Positions 21,293-30,235 of a stretch of 64,000 bases of DNA are shown here, one piece after another (within the stretch, counting starts at the first letter, position 1; each line of letters starts with the position of its first letter). The notes beneath the pieces were generated by a model. That model had not been told where the DNA came from and made no database searches. It saw nothing but the letters and a program-made list of their open reading frames with translations. Source of the DNA: Serratia marcescens subsp. marcescens ATCC 13880 (GTDB lineage: Bacteria > Pseudomonadota > Gammaproteobacteria > Enterobacterales > Enterobacteriaceae); assembly GCF_017299535.1 (NCBI RefSeq), contig NZ_CP071238.1:434001-498000 (forward strand), in the 5' to 3' direction. The translations under genes and the position numbers were made by a program.

Positions 21293-21373
21293 ATGAAAAT
21301 GACTGAAAATTTTCTCGACGAGTTATGTAGACTGGCTGCCATTATTAATGAGGCACGTGTACATGACGACTGA
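21293..21373 (+). CDS. yrbN: Small protein YrbN (26 residues), overlapping deaD
   Basis: A 27-codon frame starting [20 protein letters not shown] and ending in TGA at 21371-21373 closely matches E. coli YrbN. It lies after the nlpI terminator, and its last 11 bases overlap the deaD start codon at 21363 in another frame. The function of YrbN is unknown; conservation across genera together with overlap with deaD suggests translational coupling or leader control of the cold-shock helicase. Too short for ordinary gene finding, but the near-identical sequence makes it convincing. Confidence 0.9.
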   Translation: MKMTENFLDELCRLAAIINEARVHDD

Positions 21374-23276
21374 GTTTGAAACCTCTTTTGCTGATCTGGG
21401 GCTGTCTGCTCCAATCATTTCCGCCCTGAACGATCTGGGCTATGAAAAACCATCTCCGATCCAGGCTGAGTGTATTCCTCACCTGTTGAACGGCCGCGAC
21501 GTGCTGGGCATGGCGCAGACCGGTAGTGGTAAAACTGCAGCGTTCTCGCTGCCGCTGCTGCACAACCTGCAGGCAGACCTGAAAGCACCTCAGATCCTGG
21601 TGCTGGCGCCGACTCGCGAACTGGCGGTTCAGGTTGCCGAAGCGATGACCGATTTCTCCAAACACATGAACGGCGTCAACGTGGTAGCCCTGTACGGCGG
21701 CCAGCGTTACGACGTGCAGCTGCGCGCTCTGCGCCAGGGCCCGCAAATCGTTGTGGGTACCCCAGGCCGCCTGCTGGACCACCTGAAGCGCGGCACTCTG
21801 AACCTCTCCAACCTGAGCGGTCTGGTGCTGGATGAAGCCGACGAAATGCTGCGCATGGGCTTTATCGAAGACGTAGAAACCATCATGGCTGAGATCCCGG
21901 CTGAACATCAGACCGCGCTGTTCTCCGCCACCATGCCGGAAGCGATCCGTCGCATTACCCGCCGCTTCATGAAAGAGCCGCAGGAAGTGCGCATCCAATC
22001 CAGCGTGACCACCCGTCCGGACATTAGCCAGAGCTACTGGTCGGTCTACGGCATGCGTAAAAACGAAGCGCTGGTGCGTTTCCTGGAAGCCGAAGACTTT
22101 GACGCGGCGATCATCTTCGTCCGTACCAAGAACGCGACCCTGGAAGTGGCCGAAGCGCTGGAGCGCAGCGGTTACAGCAGCGCCGCGCTGAACGGCGACA
22201 TGAACCAGGCGCTGCGTGAGCAGACTCTGGAGCGTCTGAAAGACGGTCGTCTGGATATCCTGATCGCGACCGACGTTGCGGCCCGTGGCCTGGACGTTGA
22301 GCGCATCAGCCTGGTTGTCAACTACGACATCCCGATGGACTCCGAGTCTTACGTTCACCGTATCGGCCGTACCGGTCGTGCGGGCCGCGCCGGCCGCGCG
22401 CTGCTGTTCGTGGAAAACCGCGAACGCCGCCTGCTGCGCAATATCGAACGCACCATGAAGCTGACCATCCCTGAAGTGGAACTGCCGAACGCAGAACTGC
22501 TGGGCGAGCGTCGTCTGGCCAAGTTCGCCGCGAAAGTTCAGCAGCAGCTGGAAAGCAGCGATCTGGACCTGTACCGCGCACTGCTGACCAAACTGCAGCC
22601 GGAAGAAGAGCTGGATATGGAAACCCTGGCCGCAGCGCTGCTGAAAATGGCTCAGGGCGAACGTCCGCTGATCCTGCCGCCGGATCCGGTCTTCAAACCG
22701 CGTCAGCGCCGCGAGTTCAACGACCGTGACGATCGTCGCGGTGACCGTCGTGACAGCCGTGACGGCGATCGTCCGCGTCGCGAACGTCGTGACGTTGGCG
22801 AAATGCAGCTGTACCGCATCGAAGTGGGCCGTGACGATGGCGTAGAAGTGCGTCACATCGTTGGCGCTATCGCTAACGAAGGCGACATCAGCAGCCGTTA
22901 CATCGGTAACATCAAGCTGTTCGCTTCCCACTCCACCATCGAACTGCCAAAAGGCATGCCGGGCGAGATCCTGAATCACTTCACTCGCACTCGCATCCTG
23001 AACAAGCCGATGAACATGCAGCTGCTGGGCGATGCACAGCCGTTCGAACGTCGCGAGCGTCGTGACGGCGGCAACGGCGGCGAGCGTCGCGGCAACGGTC
23101 GTCCGTTCAACGGCGAACGTCGTGAAGGCGGCCCGCGTCGCTCCTTCGGCGAACGTCGTGAAGGCGGTAACGGCGGCGAGCGTCGCGGCGGCAACTACAA
23201 CCGCGACGGCAAGCCGGCTCCACGCCGTGATGACGGCGCACCGGCGGCACCACGTCGTCGTTTCGGCGACGCGTAA
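21363..23276 (+). CDS. deaD: ATP-dependent RNA helicase DeaD (CsdA)
   Basis: ATG 21363 gives 637 residues. The DEAD-box core is complete: Q motif (YEKPSPIQ), [21 protein letters not shown], and [11 protein letters not shown]. It is followed by a DbpA-like RNA-binding domain ([23 protein letters not shown]) and a tail of repeated Gly/Arg/Glu units (GERREGG). DeaD unwinds RNA in cold-shock 50S assembly and in mRNA decay. A start five codons earlier (21348) would run through yrbN and is not favoured. Confidence 0.97.
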   Translation: MTTEFETSFADLGLSAPIISALNDLGYEKPSPIQAECIPHLLNGRDVLGMAQTGSGKTAAFSLPLLHNLQADLKAPQILVLAPTRELAVQVAEAMTDFSKHMNGVNVVALYGGQRYDVQLRALRQGPQIVVGTPGRLLDHLKRGTLNLSNLSGLVLDEADEMLRMGFIEDVETIMAEIPAEHQTALFSATMPEAIRRITRRFMKEPQEVRIQSSVTTRPDISQSYWSVYGMRKNEALVRFLEAEDFDAAIIFVRTKNATLEVAEALERSGYSSAALNGDMNQALREQTLERLKDGRLDILIATDVAARGLDVERISLVVNYDIPMDSESYVHRIGRTGRAGRAGRALLFVENRERRLLRNIERTMKLTIPEVELPNAELLGERRLAKFAAKVQQQLESSDLDLYRALLTKLQPEEELDMETLAAALLKMAQGERPLILPPDPVFKPRQRREFNDRDDRRGDRRDSRDGDRPRRERRDVGEMQLYRIEVGRDDGVEVRHIVGAIANEGDISSRYIGNIKLFASHSTIELPKGMPGEILNHFTRTRILNKPMNMQLLGDAQPFERRERRDGGNGGERRGNGRPFNGERREGGPRRSFGERREGGNGGERRGGNYNRDGKPAPRRDDGAPAAPRRRFGDA

Positions 23277-23310
23277 TCGCTGATTCGCCGTTCGCGGTGA
23301 AGCGCTCTGA

Positions 23311-23337
23311 AAAACCAGCCTGCGGGCTGGTTTTTTT
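23311..23337 (+). terminator. Terminator after deaD
   Basis: A near-perfect stem, AAACCAGCC-TGC-GGGCTGGTTT (23312-23333), runs into a T-rich tail ending at 23337. Confidence 0.92.
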
Positions 23338-23422
23338 ATGCCTGAAAGTTGCCGTCAAACGCCCCTGAATGGCGTATCATTCATAAGGTTTTTTCTTACG
23401 GATGATATGCACGGGAGATGCC

Positions 23423-24637
23423 ATGAGTTGGCAGCAGTTTAAATCTCAATACCTGGTGCGCTTTTGGGCGCCGCTGCCGGCGGTGATCGCCGCCGGGATC
23501 CTTTCTACCTACTACTTCGGCATGACCGGCACCTTCTGGGCGGTGACCGGCGAATTCACTCGCTGGGGCGGCCATGTGCTGCAGTGGTTCGGCCTGCACC
23601 CTGAGCAGTGGGGCTATTTCAAGGTTATCGGCCTGCAGGGCACGCCGCTGGAGCGCATCGACGGGCGCATGATCATCGGCATGTTCGCCGGCTGCATCGC
23701 CGCCGCGCTGTGGGCCAACAACATCAAACTGCGTCAGCCGCAGCACCGCATTCGCATCGTGCAGGCGCTGCTGGGCGGCATCATCGCCGGCTTCGGCGCA
23801 CGCCTGGCGATGGGCTGCAACCTGGCGGCATTCTTCACCGGCATTCCGCAGTTCTCGTTGCACGCCTGGTTCTTCGCGCTGGCGACTGCCGCCGGCTCCT
23901 ACTTCGGCGCCAAATTCACGCTGCTGCCGATGTTCCGCATCCCGGTCAAATTGCAAAAGGTGAAGGCCGCCGCGCCGCTGACGCAGAAGCCTGAGCAGGC
24001 GCGCCGCCGCTTCCGGCTGGGCATGGCCGTCTTCGGCCTGGCGGTGGCCTGGTCGCTGTGGACGCTGTTCGATGCGCCGAAGCTTGGCATCGCCATGCTG
24101 TTCGGCATCGGCTTTGGCCTGCTGATCGAACGCGCGCAGATCTGCTTCACCTCGGCGTTCCGCGATCTGTGGATCACCGGCCGCACCCACATGGCGAAAG
24201 CCATCATCATCGGCATGGCGGTGAGCGCCATCGGCATCTTCAGCTATGTGCAGCTCGGCGTGGCGCCGAAGATCATGTGGGCCGGCCCGAATGCGGTGCT
24301 GGGCGGTTTGCTGTTCGGCTTCGGCATCGTGCTGGCCGGCGGCTGCGAGACCGGTTGGATGTACCGTGCGGTGGAAGGACAGGTGCACTACTGGTGGGTG
24401 GGGCTGGGCAACATCATCGGCGCTACGCTGCTGGCCTATTACTGGGACGATCTGGCGCCGGCGCTGGCGACCGACTACGACAAAATTAACCTGCTCGACA
24501 CCTTCGGCCCGATCGGCGGCCTGCTGGTGACTTACCTGCTGCTGGCGCTGGCCTTCGCCGCCATGCTGTGGTGGGAGAAACGCTTTTTCCGCGCCCGGCC
24601 TGAGGCGCAAGTGGTGAATTTGAGGAGCATGCCATGA
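23423..24637 (+). CDS. yedE: YeeE/YedE-family membrane transporter YedE
   Basis: ATG 23423 (after GGGAGA) gives 404 residues aligning over their length with E. coli YedE (MSWQQFK...). It is a multi-pass inner-membrane protein of the sulfur-transport YeeE/YedE family, with the two conserved cysteine motifs MGCNLAAFFTGIPQF and AGGCETGWMYR. The family includes thiosulfate uptake proteins, and YedE itself has been linked to selenium metabolism. Its last codons overlap yedF (ATGA), so the pair acts together. Confidence 0.93.
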   Translation: MSWQQFKSQYLVRFWAPLPAVIAAGILSTYYFGMTGTFWAVTGEFTRWGGHVLQWFGLHPEQWGYFKVIGLQGTPLERIDGRMIIGMFAGCIAAALWANNIKLRQPQHRIRIVQALLGGIIAGFGARLAMGCNLAAFFTGIPQFSLHAWFFALATAAGSYFGAKFTLLPMFRIPVKLQKVKAAAPLTQKPEQARRRFRLGMAVFGLAVAWSLWTLFDAPKLGIAMLFGIGFGLLIERAQICFTSAFRDLWITGRTHMAKAIIIGMAVSAIGIFSYVQLGVAPKIMWAGPNAVLGGLLFGFGIVLAGGCETGWMYRAVEGQVHYWWVGLGNIIGATLLAYYWDDLAPALATDYDKINLLDTFGPIGGLLVTYLLLALAFAAMLWWEKRFFRARPEAQVVNLRSMP

Positions 24638-24873
24638 AAGAGACGACGATAGTGCCGGACTACCGGCTGGACATGCTGGGCGAACCTTGCCCGTACCCGG
24701 CGGTGGCGACGCTGGAGGCGATGCCGCAGCTGAAGCCGGGGGAGATCCTGGAGGTGATCAGCGATTGCCCGCAGTCGATCAACAACATCCCGCTTGATGC
24801 GCGCAACCACGGCTACAAGGTGCTGGATATCCAGCAGGACGGGCCGACCATCCGCTATCTGATCCAGCGTTAA
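24634..24873 (+). CDS. yedF: TusA-like sulfurtransferase YedF
   Basis: This 79-residue SirA/TusA-fold protein carries the family motif GEPCPYPAVATLEAM with the reactive cysteine. TusA relatives carry persulfide sulfur to acceptors; here the partner is the adjacent YedE transporter, consistent with intake and relay of a sulfur or selenium species. It is almost identical to E. coli YedF through NNIPLDARNHGY. The start overlaps the yedE stop. Confidence 0.95.
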   Translation: MKETTIVPDYRLDMLGEPCPYPAVATLEAMPQLKPGEILEVISDCPQSINNIPLDARNHGYKVLDIQQDGPTIRYLIQR

Positions 24874-24878
24874 CGCTA

Positions 24879-24908
24879 AGGCGGCGGGGTTCCCACCGCC
24901 TTTTCGCT
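24879..24908. terminator. Terminator between convergent yedF and yhbW
   Basis: AAGGCGG (24879-24885) pairs with CCGCCTT (24896-24902), extended by GGG/CCC inside; TT and a T-rich stretch follow on the plus strand. Confidence 0.75.
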
Positions 24909-24910
24909 TT

Positions 24911-25924
24911 TTAGCCCTTCACGATGTCGCCTTTCACCCCGGCGACGATCTCGAACGAACGCAGCCGCGCCTGATGATCGAAGATCTGGCCGTTGACCAT
25001 GATCTCGTCGGCATCGGTTTCACGCAGCAGCGTTTGCAGCCCGTGACGCACCGTTTTTTCATCGCCGACGATCGACATCCGCAGCGCCTGTTCGACGCCG
25101 TACTGCTCGCCGGCGGTCCACAGCGCGTGGATGTTATCCACCGGCGGCGGCAGCGGGCCGGGCGAACCGCGGCGCAGATTGATGAATTGCTGCTGCATCG
25201 AGCTGAACAGGAAGCGCGCGTCGCTATCGCTTTCGGCGGCGATCACGTTGACGCACACCATGGCGTGCGGCTGCGCCAGCTGTTTGGAGGGTTTGAAGTT
25301 CTCGCGGTACAGCTGCAGCGCCTGGAACAGCATATCCGGAGCGAAGTGCGAAGCGAAGGCGAACGGCAGGCCGAGCTGCGCCGCCAGCTGGGCGCTGTAG
25401 AGGCTGGAGCCGAGCAGCCAGAGCGGCACATGCAGCCCCTGGCCCGGCACCGCCTGCACCGGCTGGCCGGGCTGCGCGTCGCAGAAGTAGTTTTGCAGTT
25501 CCTGCACGTCGCGCGGGAAGGTATCCACGTCGCCGGACAGGTGGCGACGCAGCGCCATCATGGTGCGTTGATCGGTGCCGGGCGCGCGGCCCAGCCCCAG
25601 ATCGATGCGGCCGGGGTAGAGCGACTCCAGCGTGCCGAACTGCTCGGCGATCACCAGCGGCGCATGGTTCGGCAGCATCACGCCGCCGGAGCCGAGGCGA
25701 ATGCTCTGGGTGCCGGCGGCCAGATAGCCCAGCAGCACCGAGGTGGCGGCGCTGCCGATGCCGGTCATATTGTGGTGCTCGGCCAGCCAGTAACGCTGGT
25801 AGCCCCAGCGTTCGGCGTGCTGCGCCAGATCCAGCGAACAGTGGAAAGCGTCGCGCGCCTTGGCCCCTTGCGGGATTGGCGATAAATCCAGTACCGAAAG
25901 CGGTACGGCAGTGTGTTCAGTCAT
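24911..25924 (-). CDS. yhbW: Luciferase-like monooxygenase YhbW
   Basis: This protein of about 337 residues is in the bacterial luciferase/flavin-dependent alkanal monooxygenase fold. Motifs include [19 protein letters not shown] and [10 protein letters not shown], shared with E. coli YhbW, which occupies the same neighbourhood. The natural substrate is unknown; it probably uses reduced flavin supplied by another protein. The ATG at 25924 ([16 protein letters not shown]) is chosen over one four codons upstream because the conserved part begins there. Confidence 0.9.
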   Translation of the reverse strand: MTEHTAVPLSVLDLSPIPQGAKARDAFHCSLDLAQHAERWGYQRYWLAEHHNMTGIGSAATSVLLGYLAAGTQSIRLGSGGVMLPNHAPLVIAEQFGTLESLYPGRIDLGLGRAPGTDQRTMMALRRHLSGDVDTFPRDVQELQNYFCDAQPGQPVQAVPGQGLHVPLWLLGSSLYSAQLAAQLGLPFAFASHFAPDMLFQALQLYRENFKPSKQLAQPHAMVCVNVIAAESDSDARFLFSSMQQQFINLRRGSPGPLPPPVDNIHALWTAGEQYGVEQALRMSIVGDEKTVRHGLQTLLRETDADEIMVNGQIFDHQARLRSFEIVAGVKGDIVKG

Positions 25925-26156
25925 GACATCGTCCATCAGAGAGTGGATCGCTTAAAGGGCGATTGCAGGAGTCTGCATACTAAAAGGCCGAAAAAAAGAT
26001 GCTTTTTAGTGTTAAAAGCATAATCCAATTTATAGTTATAAAAGAGGAGATATGTGCTTGTGATATCCTCATGAGTGCAATGGTGTTTTTTGGAGCAATT
26101 TGAGACATGGAAATGATGATCCCCGCCCGCCGCTTACCGTTCCGGGAGCTGACATA

Positions 26157-27128
26157 ATGAAAAAAAAGACGCTGTTTACCCTGTTGCTGATGTTGGCGGC
26201 GATCGCATTGGCGATCCTGTTCCGCGCGCACAATCAGGATCTGTTACTGCAGGGTGAAGTGGATGCCCCCGAAGTGATCGTCGCATCCAAGGCGAAAGGC
26301 CGAGTCGTTGAACGCCTGATCGAACGCGGCGACGACGTGAAAAGCGGCCAACTGATCATCCAACTCGACAGCCCCGAACTGATGGCGCAGCTGCGTTCCG
26401 CGCAGGCGACGCGCGACGAGGCCAAAGCGCAGCTCGAGCTGTCGCTGCACGGCACCCGTGAAGAGAGCATCCGCAACCTGCGCGCCAACCTGGCGCAGGC
26501 CGAGGCGCAGTACCGCAATGCGCAAAACGACTACAACCGTAACCTGAGCGTGGCCGGCAAGGGCTATATCTCGAAGTCCGAGCTGGACGCTTCGCGCCGG
26601 TCGCGCGACACCGCCTTCCAGCAGGTGCAGGCCGCCAAGGCCAACCTGGATGAAGGCATCAACGGCGACCGCGTCGAGCAGCGGCAGCAATATGCGGCGG
26701 CGCTGCGGGCGGCGGAAGAGAACCTGCTGCAGATCCAGGCGCAGAGCGACGATCTGCAGGTGAAAGCGCCGGTGGACGGTGAAGTGGGGCCGATCCCGGC
26801 CGAAGTGGGCGAATTGCTGAACGCCGGCAGCCCGCTGGTGACGTTGATCCGGGTGCCGGACGCCTACTTCGTGTTTAACCTGCGTGAAGACATCCTGGCC
26901 CACGTGCGCAAAGGCGACAAGGTCAAGCTGCGGGTGCCGGCGCTGAAGGACAAAATGATCGACACCGAGGTGCGCTACATCGCGCCGCTGGGGGATTACG
27001 CCACCAAACGCGCCACCCGCGCCACCGGCGACTTCGACCTGAAAACCTTCGAAGTGCGCCTGTATCCGTCACAGCCGGTGGACGGCCTGCGTCCGGGGAT
27101 GAGCACCTTATGGCAATGGAAAGAGTAA
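26157..27128 (+). CDS. HlyD-family periplasmic adaptor protein
   Basis: This 323-residue protein has an N-terminal membrane anchor (residues about 4-22), a biotinyl-lipoyl half-motif (ASKAKGRVVERLIERGDDVKSGQ), a long coiled-coil hairpin rich in Ala/Gln/Arg (about 75-190), and the second lipoyl half and beta-barrel. It is the membrane-fusion subunit of an export pump resembling YhiI/YbhG. The next two genes encode ABC-2 permeases, the first overlapping its end by 19 bp. No ATPase is encoded nearby. Substrate unknown; drug or lipid-like export is the usual role. Confidence 0.85.
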   Translation: MKKKTLFTLLLMLAAIALAILFRAHNQDLLLQGEVDAPEVIVASKAKGRVVERLIERGDDVKSGQLIIQLDSPELMAQLRSAQATRDEAKAQLELSLHGTREESIRNLRANLAQAEAQYRNAQNDYNRNLSVAGKGYISKSELDASRRSRDTAFQQVQAAKANLDEGINGDRVEQRQQYAAALRAAEENLLQIQAQSDDLQVKAPVDGEVGPIPAEVGELLNAGSPLVTLIRVPDAYFVFNLREDILAHVRKGDKVKLRVPALKDKMIDTEVRYIAPLGDYATKRATRATGDFDLKTFEVRLYPSQPVDGLRPGMSTLWQWKE

Positions 27129-28264
27129 GGGCCGGCTGGCGCTGCTTCAGTCACGCGTTCGACAAAGAGTGTCGCGTCGCCTTTCGCAGCCCGGTGGTGC
27201 ACTGGCTGAGCTGGATCTTTCCGCTGATCCTGTTTGCGCTGATCAGCAGCAACTTCTCCGAAGGCACGCTGCTCGATCTGCCGGTCTCGGTGGTGGACAG
27301 CGATCACAGCCCGCTGTCCAAATCGCTGACGCGCCGGCTGGACGCCGGTTCGCACGCCCACGTCGAGGCTTACAGCGGCGGGCTGCCGGAGTCACTGAGC
27401 CGCCTGCGCAGCGCGCAGGATTACGCGCTGCTGTATATCCCGCCGGATCTTGAGGCCAACGCGCTATCGGGCAAACAGCCGAGCGTGGTGATGTACTACA
27501 ATGCGTTGTTCTACGGCGCCGGGCTGTACTCCACTCAGGACTTCGGCGGCCTGATGAACGAAATCAACGCCAGCACCCGCAGCATCATCGCCACCGAGAT
27601 GGGTAAAACCCTGCCGCCGTTGGCGGACGTGACGCTCTCCTACGGCAGCCTGTTCAACGCCAGCGGCAGCTATATCTATTACCAGCAGTTCGCCGCCACC
27701 ATCCACCTGCTGCAGCTGTTCGCGGTGACCTGCATGATCTATGTGCTGGCGCGCAGCAAGTCGCTGCTGCAGGCCAAGCCGTTCAGCCTGGCGCTGCTCG
27801 GCAAGCTGGCGCCGTACACGCTGTGTTTCACCACCCTGCTGATGGTCGAGATCGCGGCGCTGGTAGGCATCTTTGACGCCCGCGTCAGCGGCAACCCGCT
27901 GTTTATGCTGATGATTGGCCTGTTCTACGTGATGGCGGCGCAGAGTATCGGCCTGCTGCTGTACACCTTTACCGGCAGCACCATCACCGCCTACAGCCTG
28001 ATCGGTATTTTGGTCAGTATCGCGATGACCTTCTCCGGAATGGCGGTGCCTGAGCTGTCGATGCCGCTGCCGGCGCGCATCATTTCCAACATCGAACCGC
28101 TGACCCACGCGCTGTACGCGATGTTCGACGTGTTCCTGCGGCAGGTGCACGCCAGCGCCATCTTCAGCGTGTGCGCGCTGCTGGCGGTCTATCCGCTGGT
28201 GGCCGCGCTGCTGGTGCGCAATCGCCTGCCGGCGCGGCTGGCAAAAGAGGGGAACGCCGGATGA
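27110..28264 (+). CDS. ABC-2 type transporter permease (first of two)
   Basis: This 384-residue protein has one N-terminal membrane helix, a large periplasmic domain (DLPVSVVDSDHSPLSKSLTRRLDA...) and five or six C-terminal helices, the YhhJ/DrrB-like half-permease layout. The gene begins inside the end of the adaptor gene and overlaps the next permease by 4 bp, so the three are one operon. It should dimerise with the second permease, but the required ATPase must come from another locus. Confidence 0.85.
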   Translation: MAMERVRAGWRCFSHAFDKECRVAFRSPVVHWLSWIFPLILFALISSNFSEGTLLDLPVSVVDSDHSPLSKSLTRRLDAGSHAHVEAYSGGLPESLSRLRSAQDYALLYIPPDLEANALSGKQPSVVMYYNALFYGAGLYSTQDFGGLMNEINASTRSIIATEMGKTLPPLADVTLSYGSLFNASGSYIYYQQFAATIHLLQLFAVTCMIYVLARSKSLLQAKPFSLALLGKLAPYTLCFTTLLMVEIAALVGIFDARVSGNPLFMLMIGLFYVMAAQSIGLLLYTFTGSTITAYSLIGILVSIAMTFSGMAVPELSMPLPARIISNIEPLTHALYAMFDVFLRQVHASAIFSVCALLAVYPLVAALLVRNRLPARLAKEGNAG

Positions 28265-29400
28265 AGCTCTATTGGCAAACCTTCGTTAAGGTGCTGCTCG
28301 GCATGCTGGAGCGGCCGGTGTGGCTGATGCTGATCCTGTCGCTGTGCATCATGAGCCTGGTGTACGCCAACCGCACGGTGTGGGATCTGCCGGTGGGGGT
28401 GGTCGATCAGGATCACAGCACCGCCAGCCGCCAGCTGATCCGCCAACTGGACGCCACCTCCAAGATCGCGATTGAAACCTACGACAGCCTGGAACAGGCG
28501 CAGCGCGATCTCAGCTGGCGCAAGCTGTTTGCGGTGATCATCATGCCGGTGGATCTGGAGAAGAAAATTCTCAGCGGGCAAAACATCGTGGTACCGGTCT
28601 ACGGCGACGCCACCAACCGCCTGGCCAACGGCCAGATCCAACAAGACGTGGTGGCGGCCTACCAGCAGCTGCTGACGGAGTACAACAACGGGCTGCTGCT
28701 GCGCAGCGGCTTCAGCGAACGGCAGGCGCAGATACTGCTGACGCCGATACTGGGGCAAACGCTGGACGTGTTCAACCCCGGCATCAGCTTCGCGGCGATC
28801 ATCTTCCCCGGCCTGCTGGTGATGCTGTTGCAGCACTCGCTGCTGATCGCCTGTATCCGCGTCAATATCGCCATGAAGAGCATGCCCGGCGGCAAGGCGC
28901 CCCTGGCGGCGCACCTCGGCGGGCTGACGGCGCTGCTGCCGATCTGGCTGTTCCTGTCGATCGTGCTGTTTGTGCTGTGGCCGTGGGTATTGGGCTATCG
29001 GCAGACGGCGAACATCGCCGAACTGCTGCTGCTGACCTTCCCGTTCCTGCTGGCGGTATTGGGGCTGGGCAAGCTGGTGACCGAGTGCCTGCGCAGCGTT
29101 GAGATGATCTACCTGACGCTGGCGTTCATCACGACGCCGGTATTCTACCTGTCCGGCACCATCTGGCCGCTGCAGTCGATGCCGGCCTGGGTGCGCGCCA
29201 TCTCGTACAGCATTCCCTCCACCTGGGGCACCAAGGCGATCGCCGGCGTCAACCAGATGGGGCTGTCGCTGAATGAAGTGTGGGGCGATGTGATGATGAT
29301 GCTGGTGCTCGGCGTGGTCTACACCCTGCTGGGCTTCGGCGTCGGTTTCTTGCGCAACAGCGTGGCGCTGCGCGGGATGTTCAGGAAGCGGCGGGCGTAG
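28261..29400 (+). CDS. ABC-2 type transporter permease (second of two)
   Basis: This 379-residue protein is a paralogue of the preceding permease: an N-terminal helix, then DLPVGVVDQDHSTASRQLIRQLDATS, a periplasmic domain, and a C-terminal helix bundle containing FYLSGTIWPLQSMP, typical of ABC-2 permeases. Start ATG 28261 overlaps the previous stop (ATGA). A strong terminator follows, closing the three-gene operon. Confidence 0.87.
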   Translation: MKLYWQTFVKVLLGMLERPVWLMLILSLCIMSLVYANRTVWDLPVGVVDQDHSTASRQLIRQLDATSKIAIETYDSLEQAQRDLSWRKLFAVIIMPVDLEKKILSGQNIVVPVYGDATNRLANGQIQQDVVAAYQQLLTEYNNGLLLRSGFSERQAQILLTPILGQTLDVFNPGISFAAIIFPGLLVMLLQHSLLIACIRVNIAMKSMPGGKAPLAAHLGGLTALLPIWLFLSIVLFVLWPWVLGYRQTANIAELLLLTFPFLLAVLGLGKLVTECLRSVEMIYLTLAFITTPVFYLSGTIWPLQSMPAWVRAISYSIPSTWGTKAIAGVNQMGLSLNEVWGDVMMMLVLGVVYTLLGFGVGFLRNSVALRGMFRKRRA

Positions 29401-29407
29401 GAGATAA

Positions 29408-29440
29408 ATAAAGGCGCCATTTTCGGCGCCTTTATTATTT
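29408..29440 (+). terminator. Terminator of the adaptor-permease operon
   Basis: AAAGGCGCC-ATTTTC-GGCGCCTTT (29411-29434) is followed by ATTATTT. It marks a clear end before the AT-rich pocket holding the microcin-like gene, so that gene is not simply the tail of the pump operon. Confidence 0.88.
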
Positions 29441-29604
29441 CGTATTATTGATATGGTTAAGGTGATTTATTTAGTGGGATGTTCACTCTTATTTTAATTT
29501 GATTTCTTATTTTGACTTTGGTAATTGTAATTGTCGACCTGCTTAGGGAATTAATGGTTGACGTTAATTTTATCTATAACGTGTTATTTAAAGGATGGAA
29601 TAAT

Positions 29605-29928
29605 ATGTTAACAATAAGAATGCTTACATTTGACGAGATGAAACTGATTGGCGGTTGTGGCGATGGAAATAACGGCGGCGATCGTGATAGGCCAAGCAGA
29701 GGTGCGCCAAACTCTTGTGCCAATCAGGTTGGAATGGGCATTATCATTGGCGCATTTACCGGTTTTTCCGGCGGCCCGCCTGGGATGGTCGGCATGGCCG
29801 TTGCCGGTGGCTTAATGGGGGCGGTCTCTTGCGCAGATAACAGCCCAGCCGGGAATAATAAGAATAACGGTGGTGCTTTGGGCGGGAATAAAAACGCCAA
29901 TAGCGTTAATGGGCAATGTCGCTGGTGA
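29605..29928 (+). CDS. Putative class II microcin precursor (double-glycine leader)
   Basis: The predicted precursor is 107 residues. Its N terminus, RMLTFDEMKLIGG, fits the colicin V-type leader (R-x-L-T-x-x-E-[LM]-x-x-[VI]-x-GG) cut after Gly17 by a peptidase-containing ABC exporter. The predicted mature part of 90 residues has a Gly/Asn-rich start, a hydrophobic Gly-rich helix (about 41-75: VGMGIIIGAFTGF, GMVGMAVAGGLMGAV) and a Gly/Asn-rich tail ending QCRW, with cysteines at 18, 38, 76 and 105. AAGGAT sits 8 bases before the ATG; Met6 is an alternative start. The composition is more AT-rich than the flanks. No known microcin was recognised by name; function is inferred from architecture and the adjacent small membrane protein. 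Confidence 0.75.
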   Translation: MLTIRMLTFDEMKLIGGCGDGNNGGDRDRPSRGAPNSCANQVGMGIIIGAFTGFSGGPPGMVGMAVAGGLMGAVSCADNSPAGNNKNNGGALGGNKNANSVNGQCRW

Positions 29929-29970
29929 TGAGTCAATCGCTTTTAGAGTGTCAAAAATAGAGGGTGGGTT

Positions 29971-30198
29971 ATGGTTAACAGGCGTCTTTTAAACCCGCTT
30001 TGTAATATGATGGCGCTAACGTTGAGTATGTTACTTATCTCGTTCTCCTCATTGAGTATTATTTCATACGGAGAACATTTGGTAGATGCGGCCATCGCGG
30101 TTTTCACGTATTTTGGTATCAGAAGCTGCTGCCTGATGTGTGTAAGTTTATTCCATTGGTTCCACGGTAGAAATGATCGCATTAATCTTGATAAATAA
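29971..30198 (+). CDS. Small two-helix membrane protein, candidate microcin immunity protein
   Basis: This 75-residue protein has two predicted membrane segments (about residues 12-33 and 39-63) and a polar tail HGRNDRINLDK. AGAGGGTGGG precedes the ATG. It begins 42 bp after the microcin-like gene in the same direction. Size and topology resemble the small membrane immunity proteins that protect producers of class II microcins. Sequence alone does not identify it, so the role is inferred from position and topology. Confidence 0.55.
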   Translation: MVNRRLLNPLCNMMALTLSMLLISFSSLSIISYGEHLVDAAIAVFTYFGIRSCCLMCVSLFHWFHGRNDRINLDK

Positions 30199-30230
30199 AC
30201 AGTGCCGGCAGCGTCCGCCGCCGGCACTGT
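30186..30230 (-). terminator. Terminator of ubiUV (leftward), also hairpin after the immunity candidate
   Basis: A perfect 11-bp stem, ACAGTGCCGGC (30199-30209) with GCCGGCACTGT (30220-30230), is followed on the minus strand by TTATTTATC, fitting a terminator for ubiV. Rightward transcripts from the microcin pair would meet the same hairpin but without a T run. Confidence 0.75.
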
Positions 30231-30235
30231 CCTCG

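Noticed and set aside
23040..23200. Repeat array resembling a CRISPR in the 3' part of deaD
   Set aside because: It is coding repetition (GERREGG-type units) without constant repeat length or unique spacers.
26157..27128. HlyD-family gene as the microcin's CvaA-type exporter subunit
   Set aside because: It is joined to ABC-2 permeases, is shorter than CvaA-type proteins, and no peptidase-containing ATPase is nearby; a terminator also separates it from the peptide gene.
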